Shown: positions 1 through 7,476, counted from the stretch's first letter. The stretch: DNA of 13,476 bases from Chitinophagales bacterium (GCA_014380545.1 JACMJP010000142.1:1-13476); one strand, 5' to 3'. Made by a program: numbers and translations. Notes: a model not told the origin generated them from the letters alone.

Positions 1-324
1 ATCGCTAAACATGTTTAATGGCAGCATCACATTTTCTTCCACGGTCATAGAATCAAATAAGGCAGCCCCCTGAAATAACATACCTATTTCCCGCTGAATT
101 TTTTTTCTTTCCGTTTTTTCCATGGAATAAAAATTCTTGTCATGATAAAGAATTTCTCCTGCATCCGGAATTAATAATCCAACCATACATTTCATCAGAA
201 CAGTTTTTCCTGATCCGCTGATGCCAATAATGAGATTTGTTTTTCCTGCTTCAAATACTGCAGAAATATCTTTTAATACCCGTTGCTGTCCAAAATTTTT
301 ATTTACGTTCTTTACCTCTATCAT
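1..324 (-). CDS. ABC transporter ATPase, MlaF-like (C-terminus cut by window edge)
   Basis: This is the first 108 codons of an ATP-binding protein that would power a lipid-trafficking (Mla/Ttg2-type) ABC importer or exporter at the inner membrane. The Walker A motif GISGSGKT lies at residues 34-41 and the Q-loop region MLFQGAALFDSMTV at 82-95, both in MlaF-like form. The ABC signature and Walker B would lie beyond the window edge. The start ATG overlaps the stop of the upstream permease by four bases (ATGA at 324-321), which indicates translational coupling and one operon. An MCE-domain (MlaD-like) gene would be expected further downstream, outside the window. The family call is firm; the substrate (phospholipid) is inferred from the family. 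Confidence 0.9.
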   Translation of the reverse strand, partial: MIEVKNVNKNFGQQRVLKDISAVFEAGKTNLIIGISGSGKTVLMKCMVGLLIPDAGEILYHDKNFYSMEKTERKKIQREIGMLFQGAALFDSMTVEENVMLPLNMFSD

Positions 325-1061
325 AATAATAATTCCGCAATAATATAATCTGCCAATAAAATAAAAATACATCCCAGCACTACAGCCTGTGTACTTGCTT
401 TACCAATTTCCAATGCTCCGCCTTTCACATAAAACCCTTTCCAGCATGCAATGCTTGTTAATGTAAATGCAAATACAAATGCTTTAATGAGCATGAGTTG
501 CACATCGAAAGGCTCATAAAAAGTAATTAAGCCTTTCATAAAATCTTCCTGGTTACCGTATCCTGTAAATGTGGATGCAAACATGCCACCGGTTATTCCC
601 GAAAATGCAGCAATAACAACAAGTAAGGGTATCATAATTACGGCGGCTAAAATTCTTGGCGCAATTAAATAACTTTCTGTTGTTACGCCCATAATTTCCA
701 ACGCATCTATTTGTTCGGTTATGCGCATTGTTCCCAATTCGCTGGCTATGTTACTTCCTATTTTACCTGCAAGAATTAAACAGGTAACAGTTGGGGCCAG
801 TTCAAAAATAATGGTATCACGAACAATTAAGCCGAGATAATAGGTCGGTACTAAAACAGTTCCGTATAACTGATATGCACTTTGCACTGCTGTAACTGCA
901 CCGATAAAAATGGAAATTATTAATACAATTACAAGAGAACCAATTCCGATGTCGTACATCTGTCTGAATAATTCCCTGCGATACATAAGCCAGCGTTCTG
1001 GTCTTTTAAACATGTGCCCGAGCATCATACAATATTGTCCGAATTCGCCTATAAATTTCAT
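321..1061 (-). CDS. MlaE-family ABC transporter permease
   Basis: This is a 246-residue integral membrane permease of the MlaE/TrgI family, the membrane part of the Mla-type lipid transport complex that moves phospholipids between inner and outer membrane. Hydrophobic segments lie around residues 40-60, 85-105, 135-170 and 190-245. The conserved family core APTVTCLILAGKIG is followed by GSNIASELGTMRITEQIDAL (residues about 88-120) and then EIMG, which is the most diagnostic stretch of MlaE. The length is normal for the family. The start ATG at 1061 gives the expected amphipathic N-terminus. The stop TGA overlaps the ATG of the ATPase gene, so the two are co-transcribed. No clear -7 box is visible in the AT-rich gap behind it. 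Confidence 0.93.
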   Translation of the reverse strand: MKFIGEFGQYCMMLGHMFKRPERWLMYRRELFRQMYDIGIGSLVIVLIISIFIGAVTAVQSAYQLYGTVLVPTYYLGLIVRDTIIFELAPTVTCLILAGKIGSNIASELGTMRITEQIDALEIMGVTTESYLIAPRILAAVIMIPLLVVIAAFSGITGGMFASTFTGYGNQEDFMKGLITFYEPFDVQLMLIKAFVFAFTLTSIACWKGFYVKGGALEIGKASTQAVVLGCIFILLADYIIAELLL

Positions 1062-1096
1062 GTGGGGTAAAATTAGATATTTGTTTTTTGAATTTG

Positions 1097-1127
1097 TTTC
1101 GTATTTCGAATTTAGGGTTTCGTATTT
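1097..1127. repeat. Short direct repeat TTTCGTATTT in intergenic gap
   Basis: The ten-base unit TTTCGTATTT occurs at 1097-1106 and again at 1118-1127, exactly 21 bp apart, in the gap between the outer-membrane protein gene and the MlaE-like gene. The surrounding bases are low-complexity T-rich sequence with further partial copies (TTTCGAATTT). It may be only simple sequence; no function is assigned. Confidence 0.35.
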
Positions 1128-1136
1128 TGTATTTTT

Positions 1137-2324
1137 TTAGAACGCCTCACCAATCGTTACATACAAACCACGATCATGAATTATTCCTTTTGCAGGATCG
1201 TAATCGCTTTTACTACCAAAAGCATAATCAATACGCAGGCTTAATTTATCTTCAGGAATAAGAAAAAAACGACCACCTGCTCCAAAAGAATATTTTAAAC
1301 CATCCATTGTAAATGCTGAAAATTCATTTGCAACTTCACCAACTCCACCAAAAAAATGAATTGCAAAAAAATTACCCAGCGGAATTCTATATTCAGTTTG
1401 CAGTGTAATATAATTTTTATCTCTGAAGCGCCCCTCATAATTTCCCCGCATATAATATGATCCTCCAAGTTCTGCCATGCGGTTAAATGGAGGAGAACCC
1501 TTTTGAAACTTACTATAAGCGTTAAATGCGATAACCTGTGTTTTAAATGTATTTAAAAAATAACTTATTTCAAGAGTATTATCAATATAAGTATAATCAC
1601 TTCCCAGAAATTTTTCGTGAAAAACACTTGAAACGTCAATTTGAATTCCTTTTGACGGATAATTAATATTATTTCTTGTATCATATTTTATCCAGGGCCC
1701 TATTCCTGTATTCAATCCGCCTTCTTCACCAATAATATTTTCTGTGTCCAATATTTTCCCTGAATCAATACCCGAAATTTTTGTATGCTCAAAAAATAAT
1801 TTGGCTCCTGCATAAAAATTATTAATTATTTTTTTTTGTGCATTAAAACGAATGTAAGGGTGTGTATTCGTATATCGCTCCTGGTTTTCAGCAAGCGTAT
1901 TATTACCTATTCCAAAAAAAGAAGCAGGGTAGCGAAAATACGCAAAGTTGAAAGAGAGAAAATAATTATTATCTATTGTATATACATCGCCGCCAAGTTC
2001 AAACTGAAACTGATTTTCCAAAGTATAAACTGCAATAGCTTTTAATTGTGAGGGATTTGTAGACAGCAGCATTAAACTATCGGTTGAATAACCTGCGGTG
2101 TTTGAGATATAATGATTTCCCGGTTTAAAATAATACACAGCGCCTGCACCAAAGGCCCAGCTTGTTTCCGGCTGGTAGGCAATAATAGGAGCGAAGATGA
2201 TTCTTTTTTTAGATGTTGTATCAGTTGCTGTCGAATCAATAATTTGTGAGAAAGAATTATAGGGAAAACATAATATGAAAAGAAAATATATTGAATAAAA
2301 AATAAATTGGATTCCCGATCTCAT
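1137..2324 (-). CDS. Outer-membrane beta-barrel protein, BamA/surface-antigen (D15) type
   Basis: This 395-residue protein starts with a signal peptide (residues about 1-26, hydrophobic core FIFYSIYFLFILCF, likely cleavage after the Ser before Gln27). A long run of alternating beta strands follows and the chain ends in phenylalanine, as outer-membrane barrels do. The pattern GIGPWIKYDTRNN, then PSKGIQIDVS, and the late motif GGSYYMRGNYEGRFRDKN (a variant of the G-x-R-G-[FY] lid-lock region of Omp85 barrels) support a Bac_surface_Ag barrel of the BamA/TamA/Omp85 superfamily. There is no room for POTRA domains, so it is a barrel-only member and is unlikely to be BamA itself. The substrate is unknown. 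It is transcribed toward the Mla genes but separated from them by 75 bp, so co-transcription is possible but not shown. Confidence 0.75.
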   Translation of the reverse strand: MRSGIQFIFYSIYFLFILCFPYNSFSQIIDSTATDTTSKKRIIFAPIIAYQPETSWAFGAGAVYYFKPGNHYISNTAGYSTDSLMLLSTNPSQLKAIAVYTLENQFQFELGGDVYTIDNNYFLSFNFAYFRYPASFFGIGNNTLAENQERYTNTHPYIRFNAQKKIINNFYAGAKLFFEHTKISGIDSGKILDTENIIGEEGGLNTGIGPWIKYDTRNNINYPSKGIQIDVSSVFHEKFLGSDYTYIDNTLEISYFLNTFKTQVIAFNAYSKFQKGSPPFNRMAELGGSYYMRGNYEGRFRDKNYITLQTEYRIPLGNFFAIHFFGGVGEVANEFSAFTMDGLKYSFGAGGRFFLIPEDKLSLRIDYAFGSKSDYDPAKGIIHDRGLYVTIGEAF

Positions 2325-2332
2325 TTAGTCTA

Positions 2333-2340
2333 CAAAGTTA
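2333..2340 (-). promoter_or_regulatory. Possible -7 box TAACTTTG of the outer-membrane protein gene
   Basis: On the minus strand this reads TAACTTTG, a full match to the Bacteroidota -7 consensus TAnnTTTG, nine bases before the ATG at 2324. No good -33 TTTG is seen 19-21 bp upstream. If used, transcription would start within a few bases of the ATG, giving an almost leaderless message. Confidence 0.35.
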
Positions 2341-2411
2341 TCTGAATAAATTTTAAATCCGGAATTGTAATTTCGTTTAGCATTTTCACTGGTTTTTATT
2401 AATAGTAAAAT

Positions 2412-2627
2412 ATGAAAGTACATTTTGATGAAATAGAATTTGATCCCACCTGCCAGTTATATATAGTAACGGCTTGATATAAGGAAAACCCATTTACAGG
2501 TACTGCATATTTTACAGATGCGAATTTTGGGACATATTATGAGTGGACATATAAAAATGGCAATGCCCATGGAAGATGGTTTGGAATAAATGCGACAACC
2601 CAACAATTAATTAATGAAGAATTTTAT
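2412..2627 (+). pseudogene. N-terminal part of YwqK/MORN-like protein, interrupted by in-frame TGA
   Basis: An ATG at 2412 opens a frame that is in phase with the ORF at 2628 and is broken only by one TGA at 2475-2477 (codon 22). After the TGA the frame continues with YKENPFTGTAYF and then YYEWTYKNGNAHGRWF, typical of the toxin-antitoxin-like YwqK/MORN repeat family (PFTG box, then YKNGxxHG). Other genes in the window use TGA as a true stop, so this is not a reassigned codon. The family usually has an aromatic or small residue just before the tyrosine, so a single base change such as TGG to TGA would explain it. It is either a nonsense mutation, a sequencing error, or a real split gene. Confidence 0.6.
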
Positions 2628-3278
2628 ATGGATGGTAGTAAGAACGGAACATTTACTGACTGGTTTGAAAATGGTGAAACAGAATCTAAATCAATATATG
2701 AAATGGATGAATGGATGTTCACAAAACGATGGAATAAAAATAAAATATTAATAAAACATTTTGATAAAAAAAATAACGCAGATTCAGAGTATTACGATAC
2801 TGGAAAAATATATTACGATACAATATTTGATTCTCCGATATCAGGATTTACACAAACATTTTATAACACAAATGGAATTTGGCTCATGAAAAATATAGGA
2901 GCAGATAAAAATAAGTGGGGTGGTTACAAAAATGAATTTCATGAGGAAGAGTTATTACATTACTCAGATATTTTAAATTCCACTTTTCATAATAACATTA
3001 TTTCATTCTTTATTTGGCATTTGCGCAGAACAAATGAAAGCATTGCAATTGATTATCTCATGAAATTATTAAATCACCAGGATGATACTTTTAAAGCTGA
3101 AGCAATAATTCGTTTGGGAGAATTAAAAGCGGTAAAAGCAATACCCTTTCTGGAAACATTTTTAAAAGATGAAACAAGACCATTTAGAATAAACCGATTC
3201 CAAGGCATGGAAATGAGTAATGTTTATACTATAGCTGAATTAGCACAGAGAGCTATCAGGAGTATAAGCCCAGAATAA
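2628..3278 (+). CDS. MORN/YwqK-like protein with C-terminal HEAT-like helices
   Basis: This frame codes for 216 residues of unknown function and is probably the larger, C-terminal piece of a gene that began at 2412 (see the in-frame TGA). The first half continues the MORN-type repeats: KNGTFTDWFENGETES (residues about 5-20), then a less regular set including YYDTGKIYYDT. The last 80 residues are helical and HEAT-like, with KAEAIIRLGELKAVKAIPFL and a following helix ending in AQRAIRSI. The combination suggests a protein-protein interaction module; no catalytic motif is visible. ATG 2628 is the first in-frame ATG after the TGA, so the downstream part could be translated alone, but no start signal stands out. 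It is followed by the atpD promoter on the same strand. Confidence 0.65.
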   Translation: MDGSKNGTFTDWFENGETESKSIYEMDEWMFTKRWNKNKILIKHFDKKNNADSEYYDTGKIYYDTIFDSPISGFTQTFYNTNGIWLMKNIGADKNKWGGYKNEFHEEELLHYSDILNSTFHNNIISFFIWHLRRTNESIAIDYLMKLLNHQDDTFKAEAIIRLGELKAVKAIPFLETFLKDETRPFRINRFQGMEMSNVYTIAELAQRAIRSISPE

Positions 3279-3335
3279 AACACATATAATATTACAAACA
3301 TCTTTATCACATTCAGCCTGAATAATTATTTATCC

Positions 3336-3367
3336 TTTGCTATTCTGCCCCCCGGATTCTATCTTTG
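3336..3367 (+). promoter_or_regulatory. Bacteroidota-type promoter of atpDC
   Basis: A -33 TTTG at 3336-3339 is followed after 20 bp by the -7 box TATCTTTG at 3360-3367, a full match to TAnnTTTG at the normal spacing. Transcription should start near 3373, about 30 bases before the atpD ATG at 3404. The box itself contains the TTG that a naive ORF caller would take as an upstream start. Confidence 0.8.
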
Positions 3368-3403
3368 CGCCCGAATTACAAAACTTCTTTAAATCAATAT
3401 AAA

Positions 3404-4909
3404 ATGCCAGGAAAAGGTAAGATAACACAGATCATCGGAGCTGTTGTGGATGTAAGCTTTGATGAAGGAAATCTCCCCGAAATTTTAAATGCGCTGGAAA
3501 TTATAAGAGAAAACGGCGAATCATTAATTCTTGAAGTACAACAGCACCTTGGTGAAGATTCTGTGCGCACAATTGCGATGGATTCAACTGATGGCCTTGT
3601 TCGTGGTACTGAAGTTACTGATCTCGGTCAAAACATCTCAATGCCCACAGGCGACAATATTAAGGGAAGACTTTTTAATGTGATAGGAAAAGCGATCGAC
3701 GGTATGAAAGAGGTGGTTTCTGAAAAACGGGCGCCTATTCACCGCAAACCTCCTCTTTATGAAGATCTTTCAACTGAGTCAGAAGTACTGTTTACCGGTA
3801 TTAAAGTAATTGATTTGCTTGAGCCATATTCCAAAGGAGGAAAGATCGGTTTATTTGGCGGCGCTGGTGTTGGAAAAACAGTATTGATCATGGAGCTTAT
3901 TAATAATATTGCGAAAGGTTATGCAGGTATGTCTGTGTTTGCAGGTGTAGGAGAAAGAACCCGTGAAGGAAATGATTTACTCCGTGAGATGATTGAGAGT
4001 AACGTAATTAAATACGGAGAAGAATTTAAACACAGCATGGAGGAAGGCGGATGGGACCTCAGTAAAGTGAATTATGGTGATCTCATTGAAAGCCAGGCAA
4101 CACTTGTTTTTGGTCAGATGAATGAACCACCGGGAGCAAGAGCTAGGGTGGCATTGGCGGGATTGACAGTTGCGGAATATTTCCGTGATGGCGATGAGAA
4201 AGATGCAAAAGGAAAAGACATTTTATTTTTTATTGATAATATCTTCCGTTTCACTCAGGCAGGTTCTGAAGTATCTGCTCTTTTAGGCCGTATGCCTTCA
4301 GCGGTAGGTTATCAGCCGACACTTGCAACTGAAATGGGATTGATGCAGGAAAGAATTACATCAACAAAAAGAGGTTCTATCACATCAGTGCAAGCGGTTT
4401 ATGTTCCTGCAGATGACTTAACAGATCCGGCTCCTGCTACAACATTTAGTCACCTGGATGCAACAACAGTATTGAACAGAAAGATTTCTGAGCTTGGAAT
4501 TTATCCGGCAGTTGATCCGTTGGATTCTACTTCAAGAATTTTGAGTGCAGATATTGTTGGCGAAGAACATTATAATACTGCTCAAAAAGTAAAATCAATT
4601 TTACAGCGTTATAAAGAATTGCAGGATATTATTGCAATTCTTGGTATGGAAGAATTGAGTGAAGAAGACAAATTAGTAGTGAGCCGTGCAAGAAGGGTAC
4701 AAAGATTTTTAAGTCAGCCTTTCCATGTTGCAGAACAATTTACAGGATTAAAAGGTGTATTAGTTCCGATTGAAGAAACCATTCGTGGATTTAATATGAT
4801 CATGGATGGAGAAGTTGATGAATATCCTGAAGCAGCATTTAACCTTGTTGGAAGTATTGATGATGCAATTGAAAAAGGCAAACGATTATTAGCGGAAGCG
4901 AAGAAGTAA
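3404..4909 (+). CDS. atpD: F1Fo ATP synthase subunit beta
   Basis: This is the catalytic beta subunit of the F1 sector, which makes ATP from ADP and phosphate at the inner membrane. With the start at ATG 3404 it has 501 residues. The P-loop GGAGVGKT is at 152-159, GERTREGNDL at 183-192, the Walker B strand ILFFID at 273-278, and the alpha/beta family signature PAVDPLDSTS at 368-377. The N-terminal barrel begins KGKITQIIGAVVDV as usual. An upstream in-frame TTG at 3365 lies inside the -7 promoter box and cannot be the start. atpC follows after 58 bp. Separation of atpDC from the remaining ATP synthase genes is common in this phylum. Confidence 0.98.
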   Translation: MPGKGKITQIIGAVVDVSFDEGNLPEILNALEIIRENGESLILEVQQHLGEDSVRTIAMDSTDGLVRGTEVTDLGQNISMPTGDNIKGRLFNVIGKAIDGMKEVVSEKRAPIHRKPPLYEDLSTESEVLFTGIKVIDLLEPYSKGGKIGLFGGAGVGKTVLIMELINNIAKGYAGMSVFAGVGERTREGNDLLREMIESNVIKYGEEFKHSMEEGGWDLSKVNYGDLIESQATLVFGQMNEPPGARARVALAGLTVAEYFRDGDEKDAKGKDILFFIDNIFRFTQAGSEVSALLGRMPSAVGYQPTLATEMGLMQERITSTKRGSITSVQAVYVPADDLTDPAPATTFSHLDATTVLNRKISELGIYPAVDPLDSTSRILSADIVGEEHYNTAQKVKSILQRYKELQDIIAILGMEELSEEDKLVVSRARRVQRFLSQPFHVAEQFTGLKGVLVPIEETIRGFNMIMDGEVDEYPEAAFNLVGSIDDAIEKGKRLLAEAKK

Positions 4910-4967
4910 ATGTGGCTGAGCAGATAAATTATTTAGTAAACTCAATCACCCGATTAACTTATAAAAC

Positions 4968-5216
4968 ATGCAGGTAGAAATATTAAGTCCTGAAAAAAGA
5001 GTATTTAATGGTGAAGCTGATTCAGTTCAATTTCCCGGAACAACAGGTTCATTCCAGGTATTGAATAACCATGCACCTCTGATTGCTTCTTTAAAACAGG
5101 GGAAAATTAAATTAGTAAGGGGTAAGGAAATAAAATTATTCACCATCACAGGCGGATTTGTGGAAGTGCTGAAAAATAATGTGAGTGTGCTGGTGGAGGG
5201 AGTGAAGCAAATTTGA
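4968..5216 (+). CDS. atpC: F1Fo ATP synthase subunit epsilon (short form)
   Basis: This 82-residue protein is the epsilon subunit of the F1 central stalk. It begins MQVEILSPEKRVFNGEADSV and continues with FPGTTGSFQVLNNHAPLI and the late strand GGFVEVLKNNVSVLVE, all typical of the N-terminal beta sandwich. The two-helix C-terminal domain, which inhibits the enzyme in many bacteria and brings the usual length to about 130-140 residues, is absent, and the frame ends cleanly in TGA. Short epsilon subunits of this kind are known in Bacteroidota, so this is likely natural. It is co-transcribed with atpD and is followed by a strong terminator. Confidence 0.95.
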   Translation: MQVEILSPEKRVFNGEADSVQFPGTTGSFQVLNNHAPLIASLKQGKIKLVRGKEIKLFTITGGFVEVLKNNVSVLVEGVKQI

Positions 5217-5239
5217 TTTATTAATTTATTGATTGAAAA

Positions 5240-5280
5240 TAAAATAAAAACCTCCGGATTTTCCGGAGGTTTTTATTTTA
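5240..5280. terminator. Bidirectional rho-independent terminator
   Basis: A perfect 19-bp inverted repeat (5240-5258 paired with 5262-5280) with a three-base TTT loop. The GC core CCTCCGGA/TCCGGAGG is flanked by A-runs on the left and T-runs on the right, so a U-tract follows the hairpin on either strand. It ends the atpDC message and the convergent gene at 5303-5686. Confidence 0.93.
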
Positions 5281-5302
5281 ATATATTTGGAGATATTTGA
5301 AA

Positions 5303-5686
5303 TTATGATTTTGAAAAATAATCTCTCACAAAAGCATGTTGCTGGTTCTCCGTCATCCGGTCAGTTTGTTTAATTTCAATTTTAATTTTTGCGAAAAGAT
5401 GATCTTCTTTTAAAATATTAAATAGTTCAGCTTTCGCACTTGTTGGACCAAAGAGAATTACTTCGTCGTAATTTTTAATAACCTCACCCAACTTTTTGTA
5501 ATATTCGGATTGTTGATGTTGTTCTTTATTATGCATCAGGTTTTCACCCTTCCCTAAACTATGTTCCTTTACCTCATGCGTAAACTTTGATTCAATAGTT
5601 TTTGATTCAATGGGATCCATTGTAAATTCCATTATATGTGCACTTGAATGATCCATCCAAATACCTAAATTTTTTGCTTTTGTCAT
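5303..5686 (-). CDS. Small protein resembling domain 3 of eRF1/Pelota
   Basis: This 127-residue soluble protein opens with LGIWMDHSSAHIMEF (residues 7-21). A polar, His-rich linker follows, then YYKKLGEVIKNYDEVILFG, the box GPTSAKAEL (80-88) and DRMTENQ (109-115) near the end. The order W-x-D-H, GPxxAKxEL and D-x-xTxxQ matches my memory of the bacterial proteins often called 'translational machinery protein', which resemble the third domain of eRF1/Pelota (baeRF-like). A role at stalled ribosomes would follow from that, but it is inference from remembered patterns, not a search. It stands alone, convergent with atpC and sharing the terminator. It lacks the shared operator found further right. 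Confidence 0.6.
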   Translation of the reverse strand: MTKAKNLGIWMDHSSAHIMEFTMDPIESKTIESKFTHEVKEHSLGKGENLMHNKEQHQQSEYYKKLGEVIKNYDEVILFGPTSAKAELFNILKEDHLFAKIKIEIKQTDRMTENQQHAFVRDYFSKS

Positions 5687-5756
5687 CTTGTTTTTGTAAA
5701 TTCTTTTATAGATTAATTAATGGTTTTGTTTTTAACTAAAGATCTGTTGATTATTT

Positions 5757-6497
5757 CTAATATGTATTCGCAGCCAGGTTAAGGGAAATAATAAATTGTG
5801 TGCCTATATTTTCTTCTGATTTTATACGGATTTTAGCTTTTTGTGAGTGAAGTATCTGGCTGGCTGCTGGTAAACCAAATCCGCCCCCGTTAAGTTTACT
5901 CGTAAAGCCGGGTTTAAATAATTTTCTGATGTTTTCTTTCGGTATACCTATTCCATTATCCTGAATTGTGATAATACATTTTCCATTTCTAACTTTAGTA
6001 ATAATTGTTAATACACCATCTTTATTTTTTATTGCTTCAATAGCATTCAGAATAATATTTAATAAAGCAATTTTTGTTGTTGTGTAATTGATAAATACAT
6101 CACATTGACATATTGTAAATAGTTTTTCTATCTTTATTTTTTTTAGGGCAATTCTGTCTTTTGCCATTTCAAGTGCACCATTTAATACTTCATCGATAGA
6201 TATGATTCCGGCAGACTCTGCTCCAATATAATTTAAATGAAGAAAGTTTTTAACCAGCACATTAATTTTTTCTGAATTACGCCTTATAATATCAGATAAC
6301 TCAAGAATGGCTCCCTCTTTTGTCATATTTTCCAATACATCAATTGCCAGGTTGATATTCGTTAAGGGGTTTCGTATTTCGTGGGCAAGAGTAACAATTT
6401 CAAGTTTTGTTTGCTTTGGTACTCCGTTTACAGAAGGGGATTTCCTGTGCCCGTTTAATGCGGGTTTTTTATTTAATATGGTGCCTGTGGAATTCAA
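5757..6497 (-). CDS. Cytosolic sensor histidine kinase (TTG start)
   Basis: This 246-residue kinase has an H-box with His39 in LAHEIRNPLTNI, a dimerisation helix pair to about 90, and a complete HATPase domain: N-box NIILNAIEAI (147-156), G1 DNGIGI (180-185), F-box FKPGFTSK (194-201) and G2 GGGFGLP (204-210). There is no membrane segment and no PAS or GAF sensor, only a short polar N-terminus of about 30 residues, so it must get its signal through partners. The only plausible start before the H-box is TTG at 6497; the frame stays open upstream to a stop at 6561-6563, and no ATG occurs in it. It is third in a row with the receiver protein (69 bp gap) and the cupin, and probably translated from the same message. 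The neighbouring receiver is the obvious phosphotransfer partner. Confidence 0.9.
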   Translation of the reverse strand: MNSTGTILNKKPALNGHRKSPSVNGVPKQTKLEIVTLAHEIRNPLTNINLAIDVLENMTKEGAILELSDIIRRNSEKINVLVKNFLHLNYIGAESAGIISIDEVLNGALEMAKDRIALKKIKIEKLFTICQCDVFINYTTTKIALLNIILNAIEAIKNKDGVLTIITKVRNGKCIITIQDNGIGIPKENIRKLFKPGFTSKLNGGGFGLPAASQILHSQKAKIRIKSEENIGTQFIISLNLAANTY

Positions 6498-6566
6498 GTT
6501 TTTTATTTGAGTACAGTAGAAATGAGAATCTTTAAAAAATTTATTTTTAATAAAACACTTTCAGGA

Positions 6567-7007
6567 TTAAAATGCTGAAAGAGCAGTTTGAAAAGTTTGA
6601 TTTGCCAGGTGAATATCTGTAATAAAATCTAAATTTATCACTATTTCGAGTTGCTCTTTTAGTATTTTATACTCACAAGGTTTTTTAATAAATGCTTTTG
6701 CACCCAGTTTCCGGACAAGTTCTATTTTAGTTATGTCGGTTGAAAGAATTACTACAGGTATATTTTTTATTACAGGGGTTTTTATTATTTTCGTCAGGCA
6801 TTCAATTCCGCCCATTACCGGCATATTGATGTCCGTAAAAATAATGTCAGGAAGAACAGTCGATTTTTTAAGTTTGTCAAGTGCCTCTTTTCCATTGTTA
6901 GCAACGTCATATATAGTTACATTTTCAATTTCGCTCAACGCTTCTATAAAAAAAAATTGATCATGCTTATTATCTTCAACTAATAAAATACTTTTTGGGG
7001 TTTTCAT
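6567..7007 (-). CDS. Single-domain response regulator (CheY/Rcp-like receiver)
   Basis: This 146-residue protein is a receiver domain with no output domain. The acidic pair is E11-D12, the phosphoacceptor Asp59 in the sequence DIIFTDINMPVMGG, the switch Ser89 in VVILSTD, and the conserved Lys109 in IKKP. The tail of about 20 residues (after 125) is not a DNA-binding domain. It should therefore work by protein contact, for example with the kinase encoded just downstream. It begins 14 bp after the cupin gene, so both are on one message driven from the operator-promoter near 7409-7476. Confidence 0.93.
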   Translation of the reverse strand: MKTPKSILLVEDNKHDQFFFIEALSEIENVTIYDVANNGKEALDKLKKSTVLPDIIFTDINMPVMGGIECLTKIIKTPVIKNIPVVILSTDITKIELVRKLGAKAFIKKPCEYKILKEQLEIVINLDFITDIHLANQTFQTALSAF

Positions 7008-7021
7008 TTTTTACTTTTTAA

Positions 7022-7393
7022 TTAATCCTTGTAATCACTTTTAATAGTTGTGGAGATCATTTTGAATTGTTCATTTGCATTAAAGCAATGCGCTGAATTG
7101 GCCGGGATTACTATTCCCTCACCTAATTTCAGTTGGATTGTTTTTTTGTTAATAGTAACTTCAGCCTTCCCGTCAATAATTTGAATATAGGTGTCAAAAG
7201 GCGAGGTTTTTTCAGCTAACTCTTCGCCCTGATATAATGATGAAACAGTAACATTCCCTGTAGTTTTTTTAATAATAGTTTTGCTTACAACTGCGTCAGG
7301 TGCATATTCGCTGATCTCAACAATGATGTGCGCATTCGATTTTTCTAGTTCGATTTTGTATGGATAACTGCCTGAACTTTTATTCATTATCAT
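7022..7393 (-). CDS. Small cupin-domain protein
   Basis: This 123-residue protein is a single conserved beta-barrel of the cupin_2 type. The first motif reads SPFDTYIQIIDGKAEVTI (64-81) and the second GEGIVIPANSAHCF (91-104). The glycine and proline positions of cupins are kept, but the two histidines and the glutamate that bind metal in motif 1 are absent and only His102 remains, so a canonical metal site is unlikely. It may be a ligand-binding or structural cupin. The start could be ATG 7393 or the second ATG at 7387. It leads the cupin - receiver - kinase operon and has the shared operator upstream. Confidence 0.85.
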   Translation of the reverse strand: MIMNKSSGSYPYKIELEKSNAHIIVEISEYAPDAVVSKTIIKKTTGNVTVSSLYQGEELAEKTSPFDTYIQIIDGKAEVTINKKTIQLKLGEGIVIPANSAHCFNANEQFKMISTTIKSDYKD

Positions 7394-7408
7394 TCTTATT
7401 GTTAATAG

Positions 7409-7416
7409 TAAAGTTC
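7409..7416 (-). promoter_or_regulatory. Weak -7 box of the cupin operon
   Basis: The minus strand reads GAACTTTA, a poor match to TAnnTTTG on its own. It lies exactly 22 bases from the first conserved position of the operator at 7438, the same distance as the better boxes of the other four copies. The ATG at 7393 would be about 10 bases from the expected start of transcription. Confidence 0.45.
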
Positions 7417-7435
7417 AGTATGTTGAATAGAATAA

Positions 7436-7476
7436 TCATTACATAATTCTTTAAATAAGTTATAAAATTTACTGAT
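7436..7476. promoter_or_regulatory. Shared operator, copy 1 (before cupin operon)
   Basis: Two direct half-sites, ATTACATAATT at 7438 and GTTATAAAATTTAC at 7459, start 21 bp apart on the plus strand. The copy is the least perfect of five (A instead of G at the first position), but its spacer AAATAA and second half closely match copy 2. It lies between the desaturase stop and the cupin promoter. Confidence 0.65.

Noticed and set aside
910..1140. Plus-strand ORF opposite the MlaE-like gene
   Set aside because: It lies antisense to a strongly conserved permease and has no family features; a shadow frame.
2475..2477. TGA read as tryptophan or selenocysteine
   Set aside because: Other genes here end in TGA (MlaE-like gene, atpC) and use TGG for tryptophan. 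No stem-loop typical of selenocysteine insertion was evident, so a nonsense change is simpler.
6914..6930. GTTACATTTT in the response regulator gene
   Set aside because: Single partial half-site in coding sequence with no partner; chance in AT-rich DNA.
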